Notes: a model not told the origin generated them from the sequence alone. A DNA stretch of 64,000 nucleotides from Spirochaetaceae bacterium (GCA_011524535.1 WTKD01000005.1:124001-188000), one strand, 5' to 3'; positions 1 through 9,155 are shown, counted from the stretch's first letter. Made by a program: numbers and translations.

Positions 1-125
1 ATCTCGGACAAAGACAGTACAATGATGCATTAGCCGCTTTCCTATCAGCACGAGGGGATAGAGGCATCGCAATATACAATGATTTGTATATTGATAAATT
101 GCTTATACAAAACAGCGCAAACTAG
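1..125 (+). CDS. C-terminal fragment of a probable TPR protein (5' end outside window)
   Basis: The window opens inside this gene; only the last 40 codons and a TAG stop at 123-125 are present. The residues LGQRQYNDALAAFLSA have the G-x-x-x-Y-x-x-A-L-x-x-F spacing of a tetratricopeptide helix pair, so this is probably the end of a TPR protein. It converges on the membrane-protein gene at 147-773. The function cannot be judged from this fragment. Confidence 0.6.
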   Translation, partial: LGQRQYNDALAAFLSARGDRGIAIYNDLYIDKLLIQNSAN

Positions 126-142
126 TATATATAAAGAATCCT

Positions 143-167
143 AGGATTATTGTATATCAATAATCCT
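143..167. terminator. Inverted repeat between convergent genes, possible bidirectional terminator
   Basis: AGGATTATTG (143-152) and CAATAATCCT (158-167) are a perfect 10-bp inverted repeat around a 5-nt TATAT loop. It lies just past the stop of the left partial gene and contains the TAA stop (147-149) of the minus-strand gene. There is no long T-run on either side, so termination is likely but not certain. A second short palindrome, AATCCTAGGATT, overlaps its left arm. Confidence 0.4.
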
Positions 168-773
168 TAGAAAATAAGGATTCCAGACAAGGAAATACTC
201 TACTGCGTAGATACCAACAACAAGGAATATGAGATATTTCCCGCGAGAAATCGATTGTCCTAATCCAGATTTTTTCATACCACGCCATTGGATCACTGCC
301 AGTTTTTTCGCTATGTACAAGAAGAAAACCGAACAAATAATCGAATAAGAAAATAATATAAAGAGATGTGTATAAGAAAAAGGAATAAAAAATATAAACA
401 ACACACACAACACATAGGTCACAACAGACTGTGCAAGAATATAGCTGGTAGTTTGCTTATCGATCCATGAAGAATATCGATCCTGCAAGACATGGACTGC
501 ATACATCAAACCAGAATTACAGACGAGTGATACAGCAAGTACTACAAAAGCACCCAGTATAGGATAGCGTTCTGGATAGCCTAGCAGCATACCGATTAAA
601 AAATGTACCAAGACATGTACGGCAACTATAAGACTTTCTACGATCAATAGCCCGGCATATCTCTGAATCGAAGCTTTCCGCGTACGCACCCCAAAAAACT
701 CGTAAACATCATATCCCAGCATCACCAATCCTTGAACAAAAAATAATACCGCTAAAGGGGGGATAACACTCAT
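147..773 (-). CDS. Multi-pass membrane protein, possible remote RnfA/RnfE-like subunit
   Basis: 208 residues, almost entirely hydrophobic, with about six predicted membrane segments, the size and topology of the RnfA/RnfE/NqrD/NqrE family. The stretch around residues 11-40 (hydrophobic helix, then FFGVRTRK) has the spacing of the RnfA N-terminus (helix, then FMGVSKK), but the typical glycines and the membrane cysteines are not conserved. Its ATG lies 3 nt after the stop of the RnfD-like gene, so it is the last gene of that operon. The RnfA/E assignment is a hypothesis from context and hydropathy; it could be an unrelated membrane protein. Confidence 0.5.
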   Translation of the reverse strand: MSVIPPLAVLFFVQGLVMLGYDVYEFFGVRTRKASIQRYAGLLIVESLIVAVHVLVHFLIGMLLGYPERYPILGAFVVLAVSLVCNSGLMYAVHVLQDRYSSWIDKQTTSYILAQSVVTYVLCVLFIFFIPFSYTHLFILFSYSIICSVFFLYIAKKLAVIQWRGMKKSGLGQSISRGKYLIFLVVGIYAVEYFLVWNPYFLRIIDIQ

Positions 774-776
774 GCC

Positions 777-1829
777 CTATGTAAGTTCCCATTTCCCATA
801 TTTTTTGCGTGTATTCAAAAAAACGTAATAATCCCATAGAGGAACTAATAGCGCCGGCAAAAATAGCGCAAAAATTGTGCCATCACTCGTGGACCCAAAC
901 AATCGAAACAATGCCGCCAGGCTTCCAAATAAACATCCAAACAGAATATTGCCACGTAGATTTTTGGAAGTGATTGTCGGATCTCCAACAAAAAACAACA
1001 ATGCAAACAAATACCCCCCATTTAGTACGTGATGGAGTATATCGCCTTGGAACAATCCTAACCCACTGGACAATCCATCAAACGCGTATATTGGGGCTAC
1101 AAAACTCAGTAATCCTAGCATCACCGGTACTGTGTGAGTTCCTGTATACACAAACAATATGATAGATACCGCCAGCACAAGTAACGAATACTGTTCAGCT
1201 ATGGTTCCTGCTGTGACTCCAAACAGGTGAATAACTAACTGTTCCGGGATCGCTAGGAATGCGAATTGCGCAAATGTGGCTTGAGCGTTTTGAATGAACA
1301 AACCAATCCAGCTTGGTATTTCAGTTATTTCAGCACTTGTTCCAAGAAAAAAACGTTCGGCTAACGGAGTTGCGCTAGTTGCCACATCAAAGAACCAATA
1401 CGATGGAGTTACGTAAGAATTTTGTAATATATTGGGAAAAAAGGCGTAGAGCACCAACAATGTTGTTATCGATACATCACAAATAGGTTGATGCTCAGAA
1501 GTAAATGTCCACTGAGTTAACACATGAATACTCAGCATGACAAGTAACGTCAGTAGCAAAGGAGTAGCGGGAGGAATACAGGCCACGATAAGGAGTCCCC
1601 TATACACACTACGCTCCCACAAGAAATGTATGTTCAACACACGATACAAAATAACATCGGTGAGCAACAAAACTATTGGAATAATTACCGCCCGCAGCAC
1701 CGCCAACACACCGAATTGATAACACCCAATAACTACTAATACTCCAACAGCAAAACATTTCAATCGATATACGCTGCTGCTGTTATTTCCGTAATGCACA
1801 AAGGGCATGTTTGACATACGCCTATTCAC
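777..1829 (-). CDS. RnfD/NqrB-family membrane protein with a flavinylation-like motif
   Basis: 350 residues with about nine membrane segments. Residues 148-154 read DVATSAT, close to the D-x-x-[ST]-G-A-[ST] site at which RnfD/NqrB proteins carry covalent FMN; Thr154 would be the acceptor. The late motif FVGDPTIT is also of RnfD/NqrB type. The protein would be an inner-membrane electron carrier in an ion-pumping oxidoreductase. It starts at GTG 1829, overlapping the stop of the RnfC-like gene by 4 nt; ATG at 1817 is an alternative start. Sequence divergence from ordinary RnfD is high. No RnfG, RnfB or ordinary RnfA/E gene adjoins it inside the window. Confidence 0.7.
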   Translation of the reverse strand: MNRRMSNMPFVHYGNNSSSVYRLKCFAVGVLVVIGCYQFGVLAVLRAVIIPIVLLLTDVILYRVLNIHFLWERSVYRGLLIVACIPPATPLLLTLLVMLSIHVLTQWTFTSEHQPICDVSITTLLVLYAFFPNILQNSYVTPSYWFFDVATSATPLAERFFLGTSAEITEIPSWIGLFIQNAQATFAQFAFLAIPEQLVIHLFGVTAGTIAEQYSLLVLAVSIILFVYTGTHTVPVMLGLLSFVAPIYAFDGLSSGLGLFQGDILHHVLNGGYLFALLFFVGDPTITSKNLRGNILFGCLFGSLAALFRLFGSTSDGTIFALFLPALLVPLWDYYVFLNTRKKYGKWELT

Positions 1830-3037
1830 ATCTTTTTTCCCTTTGATTCCATGAGTAATTGCTTATTTCGAGTAATTTGTTGGGTCAACGGAATACGTGA
1901 AGGGCAGACATATGAACATAACCCGCAAGATATACACCGATCGATATGCATATCTCTTAAGTATGAAGTATTTTCAGATTCTATCAAATTGTACAGAATA
2001 TTTGGCTCTAGATGCGCTGGGCATATCGTTGTACACAATCCACAAGAAATGCATGGCCTAACCGTATCGGTTTCGACTCGTTTATGTATCGAAATAGAAT
2101 GTATAGATTGATCTAATGGTTGATTGAGGTTCTCGATCTCAATACCTGTGAACATTCCATTAAGAACAATTTTCGAGTCTGTACTGGAAGTGTACATTTC
2201 AGATTCGGCAAGCAAGTCCGACAAAGAGGATCCGATATGAGCACATAAAAATCGCTCTTTGGTGAGTGCATCACCATATACAAACACGGTCTGCTTTTGA
2301 ACCGGGCGTTGATACAAAATCGCTTCGAGTATCTGCATCAATGATTCAAAAGAAACAACCTTTGACCGCTGTTCCGCAACCTTACAAGACCATTTCAATA
2401 AAAAATCATTGCAATAAGGGATTCCCTTGTATCTTGGAACAACTTTCACAAAACATCCTTGTTGATTACGGGATTGCATCTCCTTTTCGATTGAACCACG
2501 TACATTTTTTATGGCTTCATCAAGGCATAAAAACACGCGTTCTGTTTGAAAAAGATGTTTGATAAATGGTATATGCTGGATGAAAAATTTTTGATATTCC
2601 TGAAACAATGCAATATTATGCCTCAGACCAGGCTCTGATTCACATACATCAATAATGATAGCTTCTGTTCCAGAAGGATCAGGGAGCGTCGTCACTCCAG
2701 AGTGTTTTAGAAATGTGATATGATCTTCTATTGAAATAAGCTCCCATTCTTTGAAAGGTTCTCTCCGGTCGTAGAACTCGAATCGTCCCTTCAACAAAAT
2801 TTCAATGATCTCAATTTCATGACCAAAGGAATGAATGGCAGAAGATATACGAGTGATAACCCCAGGAATAGAGGCATGGACACTGGGAAATATCTCATCT
2901 TTCGTTAGGCGTTGCCCCTCGCGAACTTCCATTCCTTCTTCGATGCTTCGATCCCTAGACTTGGGAGGCAAAACAATCCTAGCTATAGAAGGAATCGCTG
3001 TTTGTTTACGGGGCGCGTGAATATTTTGTAATAACAC
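1826..3037 (-). CDS. RnfC-like protein with two [4Fe-4S] motifs and a degenerate NADH-binding region
   Basis: 403 residues. The N-terminal part (about 1-80) matches the RnfC barrel-sandwich domain (PSVHASIPGVITRI corresponds to the usual SAPVHASVSG region). The C-terminus has two ferredoxin motifs, Cys329/332/335/339 and Cys368/371/374/378, each CxxCxxCxxxCP; the second is followed by SRIPL, typical of RnfC. In the middle the glycine-rich GLGGAAFP loop that holds FMN/NADH in canonical RnfC is absent (here GVTTLPDPSG, residues 114-123) and the ECEP motif reads ESEP. It may pass electrons between Fe-S proteins without binding NADH itself. GTG start at 3037 overlaps the upstream stop. Confidence 0.75.
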   Translation of the reverse strand: MLLQNIHAPRKQTAIPSIARIVLPPKSRDRSIEEGMEVREGQRLTKDEIFPSVHASIPGVITRISSAIHSFGHEIEIIEILLKGRFEFYDRREPFKEWELISIEDHITFLKHSGVTTLPDPSGTEAIIIDVCESEPGLRHNIALFQEYQKFFIQHIPFIKHLFQTERVFLCLDEAIKNVRGSIEKEMQSRNQQGCFVKVVPRYKGIPYCNDFLLKWSCKVAEQRSKVVSFESLMQILEAILYQRPVQKQTVFVYGDALTKERFLCAHIGSSLSDLLAESEMYTSSTDSKIVLNGMFTGIEIENLNQPLDQSIHSISIHKRVETDTVRPCISCGLCTTICPAHLEPNILYNLIESENTSYLRDMHIDRCISCGLCSYVCPSRIPLTQQITRNKQLLMESKGKKM

Positions 3038-4476
3038 TATTTACTCGCAATCTTTCTAAAGAAACCATTTCTTGACAAAAAAGTCACATGGCGAAAATTT
3101 ATTCGCCAGACATACGCCATCGTATGTAATTGCAGCATTGCAATAAATACAAGCCACAACAATCCATATATCCACATAGGAACGAATAAAGAAATCTGCT
3201 GCATGCGCGTTCCAATTTCTTGCATATTCGATATCCCCGGCAAAAGATTTGCTCCATTATATGGTGTAAGAGAAGCATATAACAGACCTTTCCACTGATC
3301 ATCAAAGCTAACCGTTTCAAATTCTACAGAAATTCCATACTCATCATTGACGGTGAATGTCGGCATAGATAAACCCGAGAGATTTTTACTTTCCTTGAAT
3401 GTGTAGCCAAACATCAAAGAATGCTGGTATTTTACGTGTTGCAGAAAAGCATCTCTCGTCAAGGTAGTCGTTTCCCCTAGATAATTCGATGACCTTGTGG
3501 CAGTATCAGCCTCCAATAAAAAAAATCTGGTGCCCAATAGAAGAAATAGCAGTCCCGAAAAAAGCAATAGTTTTTTATCAAGAATTTTTCTATTTCCGTT
3601 TTTCACGAAATTATGCCCAACAAAAAGGGTGTGATCTCGTCGCGCAACATGCTCACGCCGTAATACCAAAGCAAATATAATTGTTGCCAGGGTCGCACAG
3701 TATAGAATTCCAATATGTGTACGCACAAGATCATTGGACAGTTGTATTATAAAAATCACAGTACCCAAAAATATTATTCCAAGGAAGTAATGCCCTATTC
3801 GCCATTTGAATTTACGATGCAATTCTTGTGGCTGGTCCACAAATAATCCTGAAAAAGAAAACAAAACAAATTGCATTAGAAGCGACAACAACAAAGTAGT
3901 CTCTATAGTGAATACAGGAGAAACGCATATAAACATAGCATACGCTGGCAAAAACCAATAACGCACTCTTTTGTACACAAAAAAAGTTATTGTCGATATC
4001 GCTATAGCAAACCAGAGCGATGCATAAGAAATATCCGCGGATTCAAACTCCCATTCGAGTGAGGGAAACTGGGTATTTATGTGTTCAGAAATCCATTGCC
4101 GAGATACATTATCATCAAAAAAAATCCACTCGTATCCCCCTGCTTGAAATAGGCTGGCAAAATCCCGAATGTATGGATCGATACGCGGATCATCTTGATC
4201 ATAGGTAGCAAAAATTGCCCCAAGGGTTCTGGTTTCCACCTGAGGGAAGGTTTGAAAATATACCTCGGTAGTATCAATAGATAACACTGGAGAAATTTCT
4301 TTTATAGTGTGAAAATAATTGGCAACTTCCTTGCTAGAATCAAGAACCCTAACCGGTGTAAAGGAAGAAAATTGGGATATATCGCGCTTGGGCGCAGTAG
4401 CGTAAAGCACGCAGGCACATGCATACAATACAAGGCTTACCAAGCACAGTTGATACTTCCAAGATGAACGTACCAT
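3037..4476 (-). CDS. Membrane protein of unknown function in the Rnf-like operon
   Basis: 479 residues. One hydrophobic helix at about 7-27 is followed by a polar, probably periplasmic domain of some 120 residues (28-148), then roughly six membrane segments between 150 and 320, another polar domain (320-430) and a last helix near 432-455. No known motif or cysteine cluster is seen. It lies 6 nt after the DUF212 gene and overlaps the RnfC-like gene by one base, so it is translated with them. Periplasmic domains on a membrane core would suit an accessory or coupling subunit of the redox complex; this is inference. Confidence 0.6.
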   Translation of the reverse strand: MVRSSWKYQLCLVSLVLYACACVLYATAPKRDISQFSSFTPVRVLDSSKEVANYFHTIKEISPVLSIDTTEVYFQTFPQVETRTLGAIFATYDQDDPRIDPYIRDFASLFQAGGYEWIFFDDNVSRQWISEHINTQFPSLEWEFESADISYASLWFAIAISTITFFVYKRVRYWFLPAYAMFICVSPVFTIETTLLLSLLMQFVLFSFSGLFVDQPQELHRKFKWRIGHYFLGIIFLGTVIFIIQLSNDLVRTHIGILYCATLATIIFALVLRREHVARRDHTLFVGHNFVKNGNRKILDKKLLLFSGLLFLLLGTRFFLLEADTATRSSNYLGETTTLTRDAFLQHVKYQHSLMFGYTFKESKNLSGLSMPTFTVNDEYGISVEFETVSFDDQWKGLLYASLTPYNGANLLPGISNMQEIGTRMQQISLFVPMWIYGLLWLVFIAMLQLHTMAYVWRINFRHVTFLSRNGFFRKIASK

Positions 4477-4482
4477 AGCATT

Positions 4483-4953
4483 TCAAGATAGGAACAAAAC
4501 CCCAATCGCAGATAAAAAACCCAAACTCACGCCAACCACAACCTCTAGGGGTTTATGCCCCTTGAGTTCTTTCAGTTTTTTCTTAAGTTTGAAGGTGTCG
4601 TGAGAATCTGCCAGTGTTTTGCTTATCTCGTTTATATGGCGGATGACTTCACCAACCGAGTATCGAATTCCGAGAGAATCTCTTATGGTAATAGCAGCAA
4701 ATCCCAAACTTAATGCAAATAGATATGATCTGACTCCCACTGCAAATCCGATGTACGTGGTGAGAGCCGTAACCAGCGCCGAGTGACTGGAAGGCATTCC
4801 ACCAGTATACCAAAAGAAAATCCGTACCCATGATTTGGATGGATTCTTGATTTTTATAACAGACGCCTTTATTGCTTGAGTTATAGACCAAGCAGCCCCA
4901 ATTGCATAGAAAATCCTTATGTCTCCATCTACTAGTCCAAGTTGGTTATACAT
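4483..4953 (-). CDS. DUF212 (YuiD-like, divergent PAP2) membrane protein
   Basis: 156 residues with four hydrophobic segments. The motif GGMPSSHSA (about residues 52-60) followed by a conserved RDSLGIRYSVG block identifies the DUF212 family, a divergent branch of the PAP2/acid-phosphatase superfamily whose substrate is not established. The protein is full length for the family. It heads the Rnf-like operon. Its start is only 32 bp from the divergent pseudouridine synthase; a TATAAT box on the minus strand (4978-4973) could be its -10, leaving a very short leader. Confidence 0.85.
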   Translation of the reverse strand: MYNQLGLVDGDIRIFYAIGAAWSITQAIKASVIKIKNPSKSWVRIFFWYTGGMPSSHSALVTALTTYIGFAVGVRSYLFALSLGFAAITIRDSLGIRYSVGEVIRHINEISKTLADSHDTFKLKKKLKELKGHKPLEVVVGVSLGFLSAIGVLFLS

Positions 4954-4985
4954 GTCTAATAACGCTGATTTTATTATACTAAATT

Positions 4986-5909
4986 ATGCAAATTTGCGTA
5001 CATACTACTCAAGCGGGGAGAAGATTCGACAAATATGTGCGTATGTGCTTGCCACATCTACCCCTCTCTTTGATCTATCGGCTCATACGTACCGCAAAAA
5101 TATCCTGTAATGAAAAAAAAACATCCCTCAACTACCTAATACAGCCCGGTGATGTAATCACTATTCCCGATACGCCCCATGCAAATGGGGCATCATCTAC
5201 ATCTTTCATACAATCAGATACGGTCACCCAAACTCCCGTCGATCTTCCATACATGGAGCTCTGGAAAAATAAATCTATTGTAGCCGTTTCAAAACATACC
5301 GGTGTCACTATACAAACATCGTTTCTTGATTCCTTACAGCAATACGCCCTGAGCAATGAAAAACATGCGTTTCATCCGCATCCTGTGCATCGATTGGATA
5401 CAAAAACAAGTGGTGTGCTGTTAATTTCTCGTAATCTAGCGGCATCACAAACGTTCAATGCTCTATTTCACGATAGAAAAATAATAAAACAATATCTATG
5501 TCTCGTTGAAGGAAGGATATCCAAACCAACCAACCTCACAGACATAGTATTTCGTGACAAACAAAGGGCTATTACGCAAATCCTTTCCGATCCAAACCCA
5601 ATGGGGGTTGAAGCTTCTACCAACATAACACCCCTATCCTACAACAAGAGACATAATGTAAGTTTGATCACATGTATTATACACACTGGACGAACACACC
5701 AAATAAGGGCTCAAACCTCGCATATTGGACATCCTATAGTGGGTGATAGAAAATATGACAGTACATGGAAATCTTCCTATTACGCCCTCCACGCGCATCG
5801 CTACACCATTCCAAAAAACAAATGCACCCCTGCGATCACTATTGAGGCTCCCATCCCACAACATATGCGAAATGTGCTACTATACTTTCACATGAACAAA
5901 CATCTATGA
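4986..5909 (+). CDS. RluA-family 23S rRNA pseudouridine synthase (RluC/RluD-like)
   Basis: 307 residues. An N-terminal S4 RNA-binding domain (about 10-62) is followed by the RluA catalytic domain with HRLDTKTSG at 135-143; Asp138 is the expected catalytic aspartate. The C-terminal HTGRTHQIRAQTSHIGHPIVGD block is also typical. The enzyme isomerises uridines in large-subunit rRNA; which sites cannot be told from sequence alone. It overlaps the next gene by ATGA. The sequence TATACT lies 6 nt before the ATG, so any leader would be very short. Confidence 0.88.
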   Translation: MQICVHTTQAGRRFDKYVRMCLPHLPLSLIYRLIRTAKISCNEKKTSLNYLIQPGDVITIPDTPHANGASSTSFIQSDTVTQTPVDLPYMELWKNKSIVAVSKHTGVTIQTSFLDSLQQYALSNEKHAFHPHPVHRLDTKTSGVLLISRNLAASQTFNALFHDRKIIKQYLCLVEGRISKPTNLTDIVFRDKQRAITQILSDPNPMGVEASTNITPLSYNKRHNVSLITCIIHTGRTHQIRAQTSHIGHPIVGDRKYDSTWKSSYYALHAHRYTIPKNKCTPAITIEAPIPQHMRNVLLYFHMNKHL

Positions 5910-6805
5910 AACGCGAAACATTTTCACCAAAAAAACAGTTCATAAAAAAATTGCTTTCTCGATTCTCTGGAAAGAGTGTTGTGGGGTTGGTGGGCAAGAG
6001 TGGAAGCGGAAAAAGTTTCCGAGCCCTACTCCTTGTTGAAAAATATGGTTTTGATGTTGTTATTGACGATGGATTGATCATACAAAATCAATCAATCGTT
6101 ACGGGAAGAACCGCAAAAAGTGCATCAAACTATCTCGAAGCTGTTCGTATCGCCCTGTTCGAGGACCCCCTCCACCGCAAAAAGGCAATCAATGCCCTAA
6201 AGACAATATCATGGAAAAGACTTCTCCTTCTCGGCACTTCGAAAAAGTTAATATATACCATAGCAGAAACTCTAAATCTCCCCATTCCGAAAAAATTTAT
6301 TCAAATTACCGACATTGCGACAAAAAATGAAATCGACATCGCAAGACGATTACGAGACGTGAAAAAATTACATTCTGTACCTGTCCCTCAGATCGAAATA
6401 AAAAAGAATGTACCAAGCAAATTAAGAGATAGTATTCGTTCATTCATTTATCGATACCTCCCGGGGAAACAATCCTCTTTACAACCGCAAAAAAAATACG
6501 AGCACAGCGTCATTATTCCCACCTACGCCACAATGAAAGGGCTTTCAATACATGATTCTGCTCTCTCCCAGATTCTCATACACTGTGTACAAGAATTTGA
6601 CTCTACATTCGTTGTCAATAAAATCCTCCTACACAACACAAAAAATGTAGGAATAGATGTGAACCTTGAGATAAAAGTGTCATTCAGATATGATCTGAAC
6701 GTGTCCATGCATGGATTACGGGAATATATTATCATGCAAGTCCAAAAATTTGTTAGTATATATATAAACAAACTAAGTATTACTATAAAATCTGTAGAGG
6801 GGTAG
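5906..6805 (+). CDS. P-loop protein with an Asp23-like C-terminal domain
   Basis: 299 residues. Residues 27-37 form a Walker A loop (GLVGKSGSGKS), followed by an IDDG at 53-56, the arrangement seen at the HPr-kinase-type P-loop (loop, then a paired Asp about 18 residues on). No HPrK signature or N-terminal domain is present. The last ~95 residues (205-299) look like the Asp23/Gls24 (DUF322) fold: an amphipathic helix, two strands with alternating Val, then VQ..V and a terminal VEG-type strand. The ATG overlaps the stop of the pseudouridine synthase gene. Role unknown; an envelope-stress or regulatory ATPase is possible. Confidence 0.6.
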   Translation: MKRETFSPKKQFIKKLLSRFSGKSVVGLVGKSGSGKSFRALLLVEKYGFDVVIDDGLIIQNQSIVTGRTAKSASNYLEAVRIALFEDPLHRKKAINALKTISWKRLLLLGTSKKLIYTIAETLNLPIPKKFIQITDIATKNEIDIARRLRDVKKLHSVPVPQIEIKKNVPSKLRDSIRSFIYRYLPGKQSSLQPQKKYEHSVIIPTYATMKGLSIHDSALSQILIHCVQEFDSTFVVNKILLHNTKNVGIDVNLEIKVSFRYDLNVSMHGLREYIIMQVQKFVSIYINKLSITIKSVEG

Positions 6806-6852
6806 TCCTCTGATACATTTTTAGGACAAATATAACCACTGTGAGGTCAGCT

Positions 6853-8037
6853 ATGCGTACAGTTATAATAACTTTAACAATAGTATTTGCAGCATTTTTG
6901 TTGCCCGCCCAATCACCTGGCAGCGAATTTATAGAATATACTTCTGAACATTTTCTTATTCGAGTTGAATCGAATATAACCACTGCGAGGAATATATCAT
7001 TACAGCTGGAAGCTATGTATACATTCTTCAATCAATACTTCCGATTCCCTGAAAAGAGTAGTGGATTACCGTTGAAAGTCACTATTCTGAATAGTAAACC
7101 GGAGTTTGATGCTTATCTACGCCCGATTATTCAACGCCAATACAATGGCTATGTATACCTCCACTACGGGGTGGAAAGTCGAAATGAACTTGTAGGATTC
7201 GTCAGTAATTTGCAAGAAGTCACTGTATCTCTCGTGCAACAGGCTTTTCAACAATATCTGAAGCACCATATCAAGAATCCTCCTCTATGGATCAGTGAAG
7301 GATTTGGAGGTTATATAAGAGATGCGCAATTCGATGCACAAACCCAGCAGATTAATTTTGTTGAAAAATCTGAGACCGCAGAATCAATACAAATATCCTT
7401 GGATGAAAATGTAAACTATTCCTTATTGCCCATGAATACCGTTCTTTCTATGACGCGTGAATCGCTCGCTGCAAACAACACATCTTTCTACACTACAATC
7501 TGGGCTCTCTTTTCATATCTGTTGAACGACGCCCCACCCCATCACTCACGAATCCTTTGGGATTCAATCGCATACCTCTCCTCATCAGCCTCAGCGGCAG
7601 ACAATCTGAACAAATTAGGTGAACGAGTCTATAGTTGGATAGACTATTCCTCTTTGGACCGAAATATTCTTGCCTATGTACAAAACTATGAAACTCCATA
7701 CACCCTCCTTGGTAAAGGTCAAAGTCTCATGCAAGAAAATAAATACGCAGAAGCCGAAGAAATTTTCAAGCGTGTGACAGAAATTCAGCCATCTGGAGTA
7801 GGGGGATATTACTACCTTGGTTATGCAAACTATCACCAGGGCAAATACGACAGTGCTATCGTTTTTTATGAACAAGCACAAACATACGGTCTCGATGCCA
7901 ACCTCGGCAATCTAGCTATCGCTCTTGCTTACCACTCAATGGGTGATACAGATCGTGCCATTGATGTTATAAATTTGGTTGAACCTAGTAGCAAACATTA
8001 TGCACGTTCACAAGAATTATTGCGTGAATGGAATTAA
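6853..8037 (+). CDS. Secreted peptidase-MA-like protein with C-terminal TPRs, probably inactive
   Basis: 394 residues from ATG 6853, which has GAGGT just upstream; an in-frame GTG at 6841 is less likely. A signal peptide ends near FLLPAQS (about residue 20). The first half resembles gluzincin peptidases of the MA-like/DUF1570 type: the WISEGFGGYI motif is present, but the preceding helix, where HExxH should lie, reads LVQQAFQQYL, so the zinc ligands and catalytic Glu are missing. Residues ~290-390 hold two or three TPR units (YAEAEEIFKRVTEIQP). It probably works as a periplasmic binding or scaffold protein rather than as a protease. Confidence 0.65.
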   Translation: MRTVIITLTIVFAAFLLPAQSPGSEFIEYTSEHFLIRVESNITTARNISLQLEAMYTFFNQYFRFPEKSSGLPLKVTILNSKPEFDAYLRPIIQRQYNGYVYLHYGVESRNELVGFVSNLQEVTVSLVQQAFQQYLKHHIKNPPLWISEGFGGYIRDAQFDAQTQQINFVEKSETAESIQISLDENVNYSLLPMNTVLSMTRESLAANNTSFYTTIWALFSYLLNDAPPHHSRILWDSIAYLSSSASAADNLNKLGERVYSWIDYSSLDRNILAYVQNYETPYTLLGKGQSLMQENKYAEAEEIFKRVTEIQPSGVGGYYYLGYANYHQGKYDSAIVFYEQAQTYGLDANLGNLAIALAYHSMGDTDRAIDVINLVEPSSKHYARSQELLREWN

Positions 8038-8078
8038 ACCTTCGAATATCCGTAGTATATGTTCGCTCGAAGAGAAGA

Positions 8079-9155
8079 TTAATGTTCTCTTTGGGCGAAT
8101 AATTGCATGGCCTTGCTTATAAATGTATTGGGTGGTATAAGTGGCTCGAGCAACGTTTTTATCCTTAGTCGAATAATAGATTGTTCTATTCTTCTTTTTG
8201 AACCCTTCATCTCAAAGAGCATAGGTTTACACAAAATATAGATTATTCGGCCATTCCTAATACTCTGGGATTTTATGTTTTTTTTATGTGCAGCAACCCA
8301 ATCACCTTGGTCCGAGGATTGATTCAAAAAATACTGTTCGCATTCCATTAAATCCCGAGCCCAAGATTCGTATGCCCCAGTATCCTTTCTCAAGAATTCG
8401 TCGATATTTGGAAGTAAATATGTTAAGAGCCCCGTTTCATACATCTCCATAAAAATTTGCGCAAATACTGGTGAAGCAAGAATTTTGATAAACTCCTCTG
8501 TCAACCTTGACTCCGAAATATGCTGCAGGAGATGTCCTGACTGTAGGATTTTCTTCTTTAATTTTCCAGCATAGCTAAGGTTCAAACTCTTGCTATATTT
8601 CACAGCTCTAATCAAACGTACTGGATCTTCCACAAAAATAGTGCTCAATGGAATAAGAGGCCTCAAGATTCTGCCCTCAATATCATCCATCGCATTCACA
8701 AAATCAAGAATAGTATTTTCTATGGGTGAATAATACAATGAGTTTACTGTAAAATCCCTACGATATACATCTTCATGAATATCTCCCCATCTCTGTGCAT
8801 TGCTGTGAGACAAGGTCGCCCTAAACGTGGCAACCTCTACATGAATATTACCAAATAAAACATGAACCAATAAAAAGCGTCTTCCAATGATGTGGGCTTC
8901 CCGAAACAATGAGGATATCCTCTCGGGCGAGGCGCTGGTCACCACATCAAAATCTTTTGGGGTATTTCCCAACAGGAGATCGCGCACCGAGCCACCCACA
9001 ACGTAAGCCTCAAAATTTCTCTTTACTAGTTGTTGGATAACCTGAACAGCTTCCCATCTAATAAGGTCTTTCGACAATTGGTGTTCTTGAGGAGTATATA
9101 TTCGAGCGCTGCGAACAATTTCCCCCTTTGGCGAGGTTATATATCTATATTTCAT
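8079..9155 (-). CDS. pcnB: Poly(A) polymerase / CCA-adding-type nucleotidyltransferase
   Basis: 358 residues. The class II nucleotidyltransferase core is clear: GGSVRDLLLG (54-63) and DFD (68-70, the two metal-binding aspartates), then IIGRRFLLVHV at 89-99, the segment proposed to distinguish poly(A) polymerases from CCA-adding enzymes. It therefore probably adds poly(A) tails to RNA, but it could serve as the tRNA CCA enzyme; the tRNA in this window does not encode CCA, so such an enzyme must exist in the cell. Its ATG overlaps the stop of the Mrp gene (ATGA). Confidence 0.8.
   Translation of the reverse strand: MKYRYITSPKGEIVRSARIYTPQEHQLSKDLIRWEAVQVIQQLVKRNFEAYVVGGSVRDLLLGNTPKDFDVVTSASPERISSLFREAHIIGRRFLLVHVLFGNIHVEVATFRATLSHSNAQRWGDIHEDVYRRDFTVNSLYYSPIENTILDFVNAMDDIEGRILRPLIPLSTIFVEDPVRLIRAVKYSKSLNLSYAGKLKKKILQSGHLLQHISESRLTEEFIKILASPVFAQIFMEMYETGLLTYLLPNIDEFLRKDTGAYESWARDLMECEQYFLNQSSDQGDWVAAHKKNIKSQSIRNGRIIYILCKPMLFEMKGSKRRIEQSIIRLRIKTLLEPLIPPNTFISKAMQLFAQREH

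Noticed and set aside
4954-4985. Paired divergent promoters in the 32-bp gap
   Set aside because: A TATAAT on the minus strand and a TATACT on the plus strand overlap there, but neither has a -35 hexamer at proper spacing.
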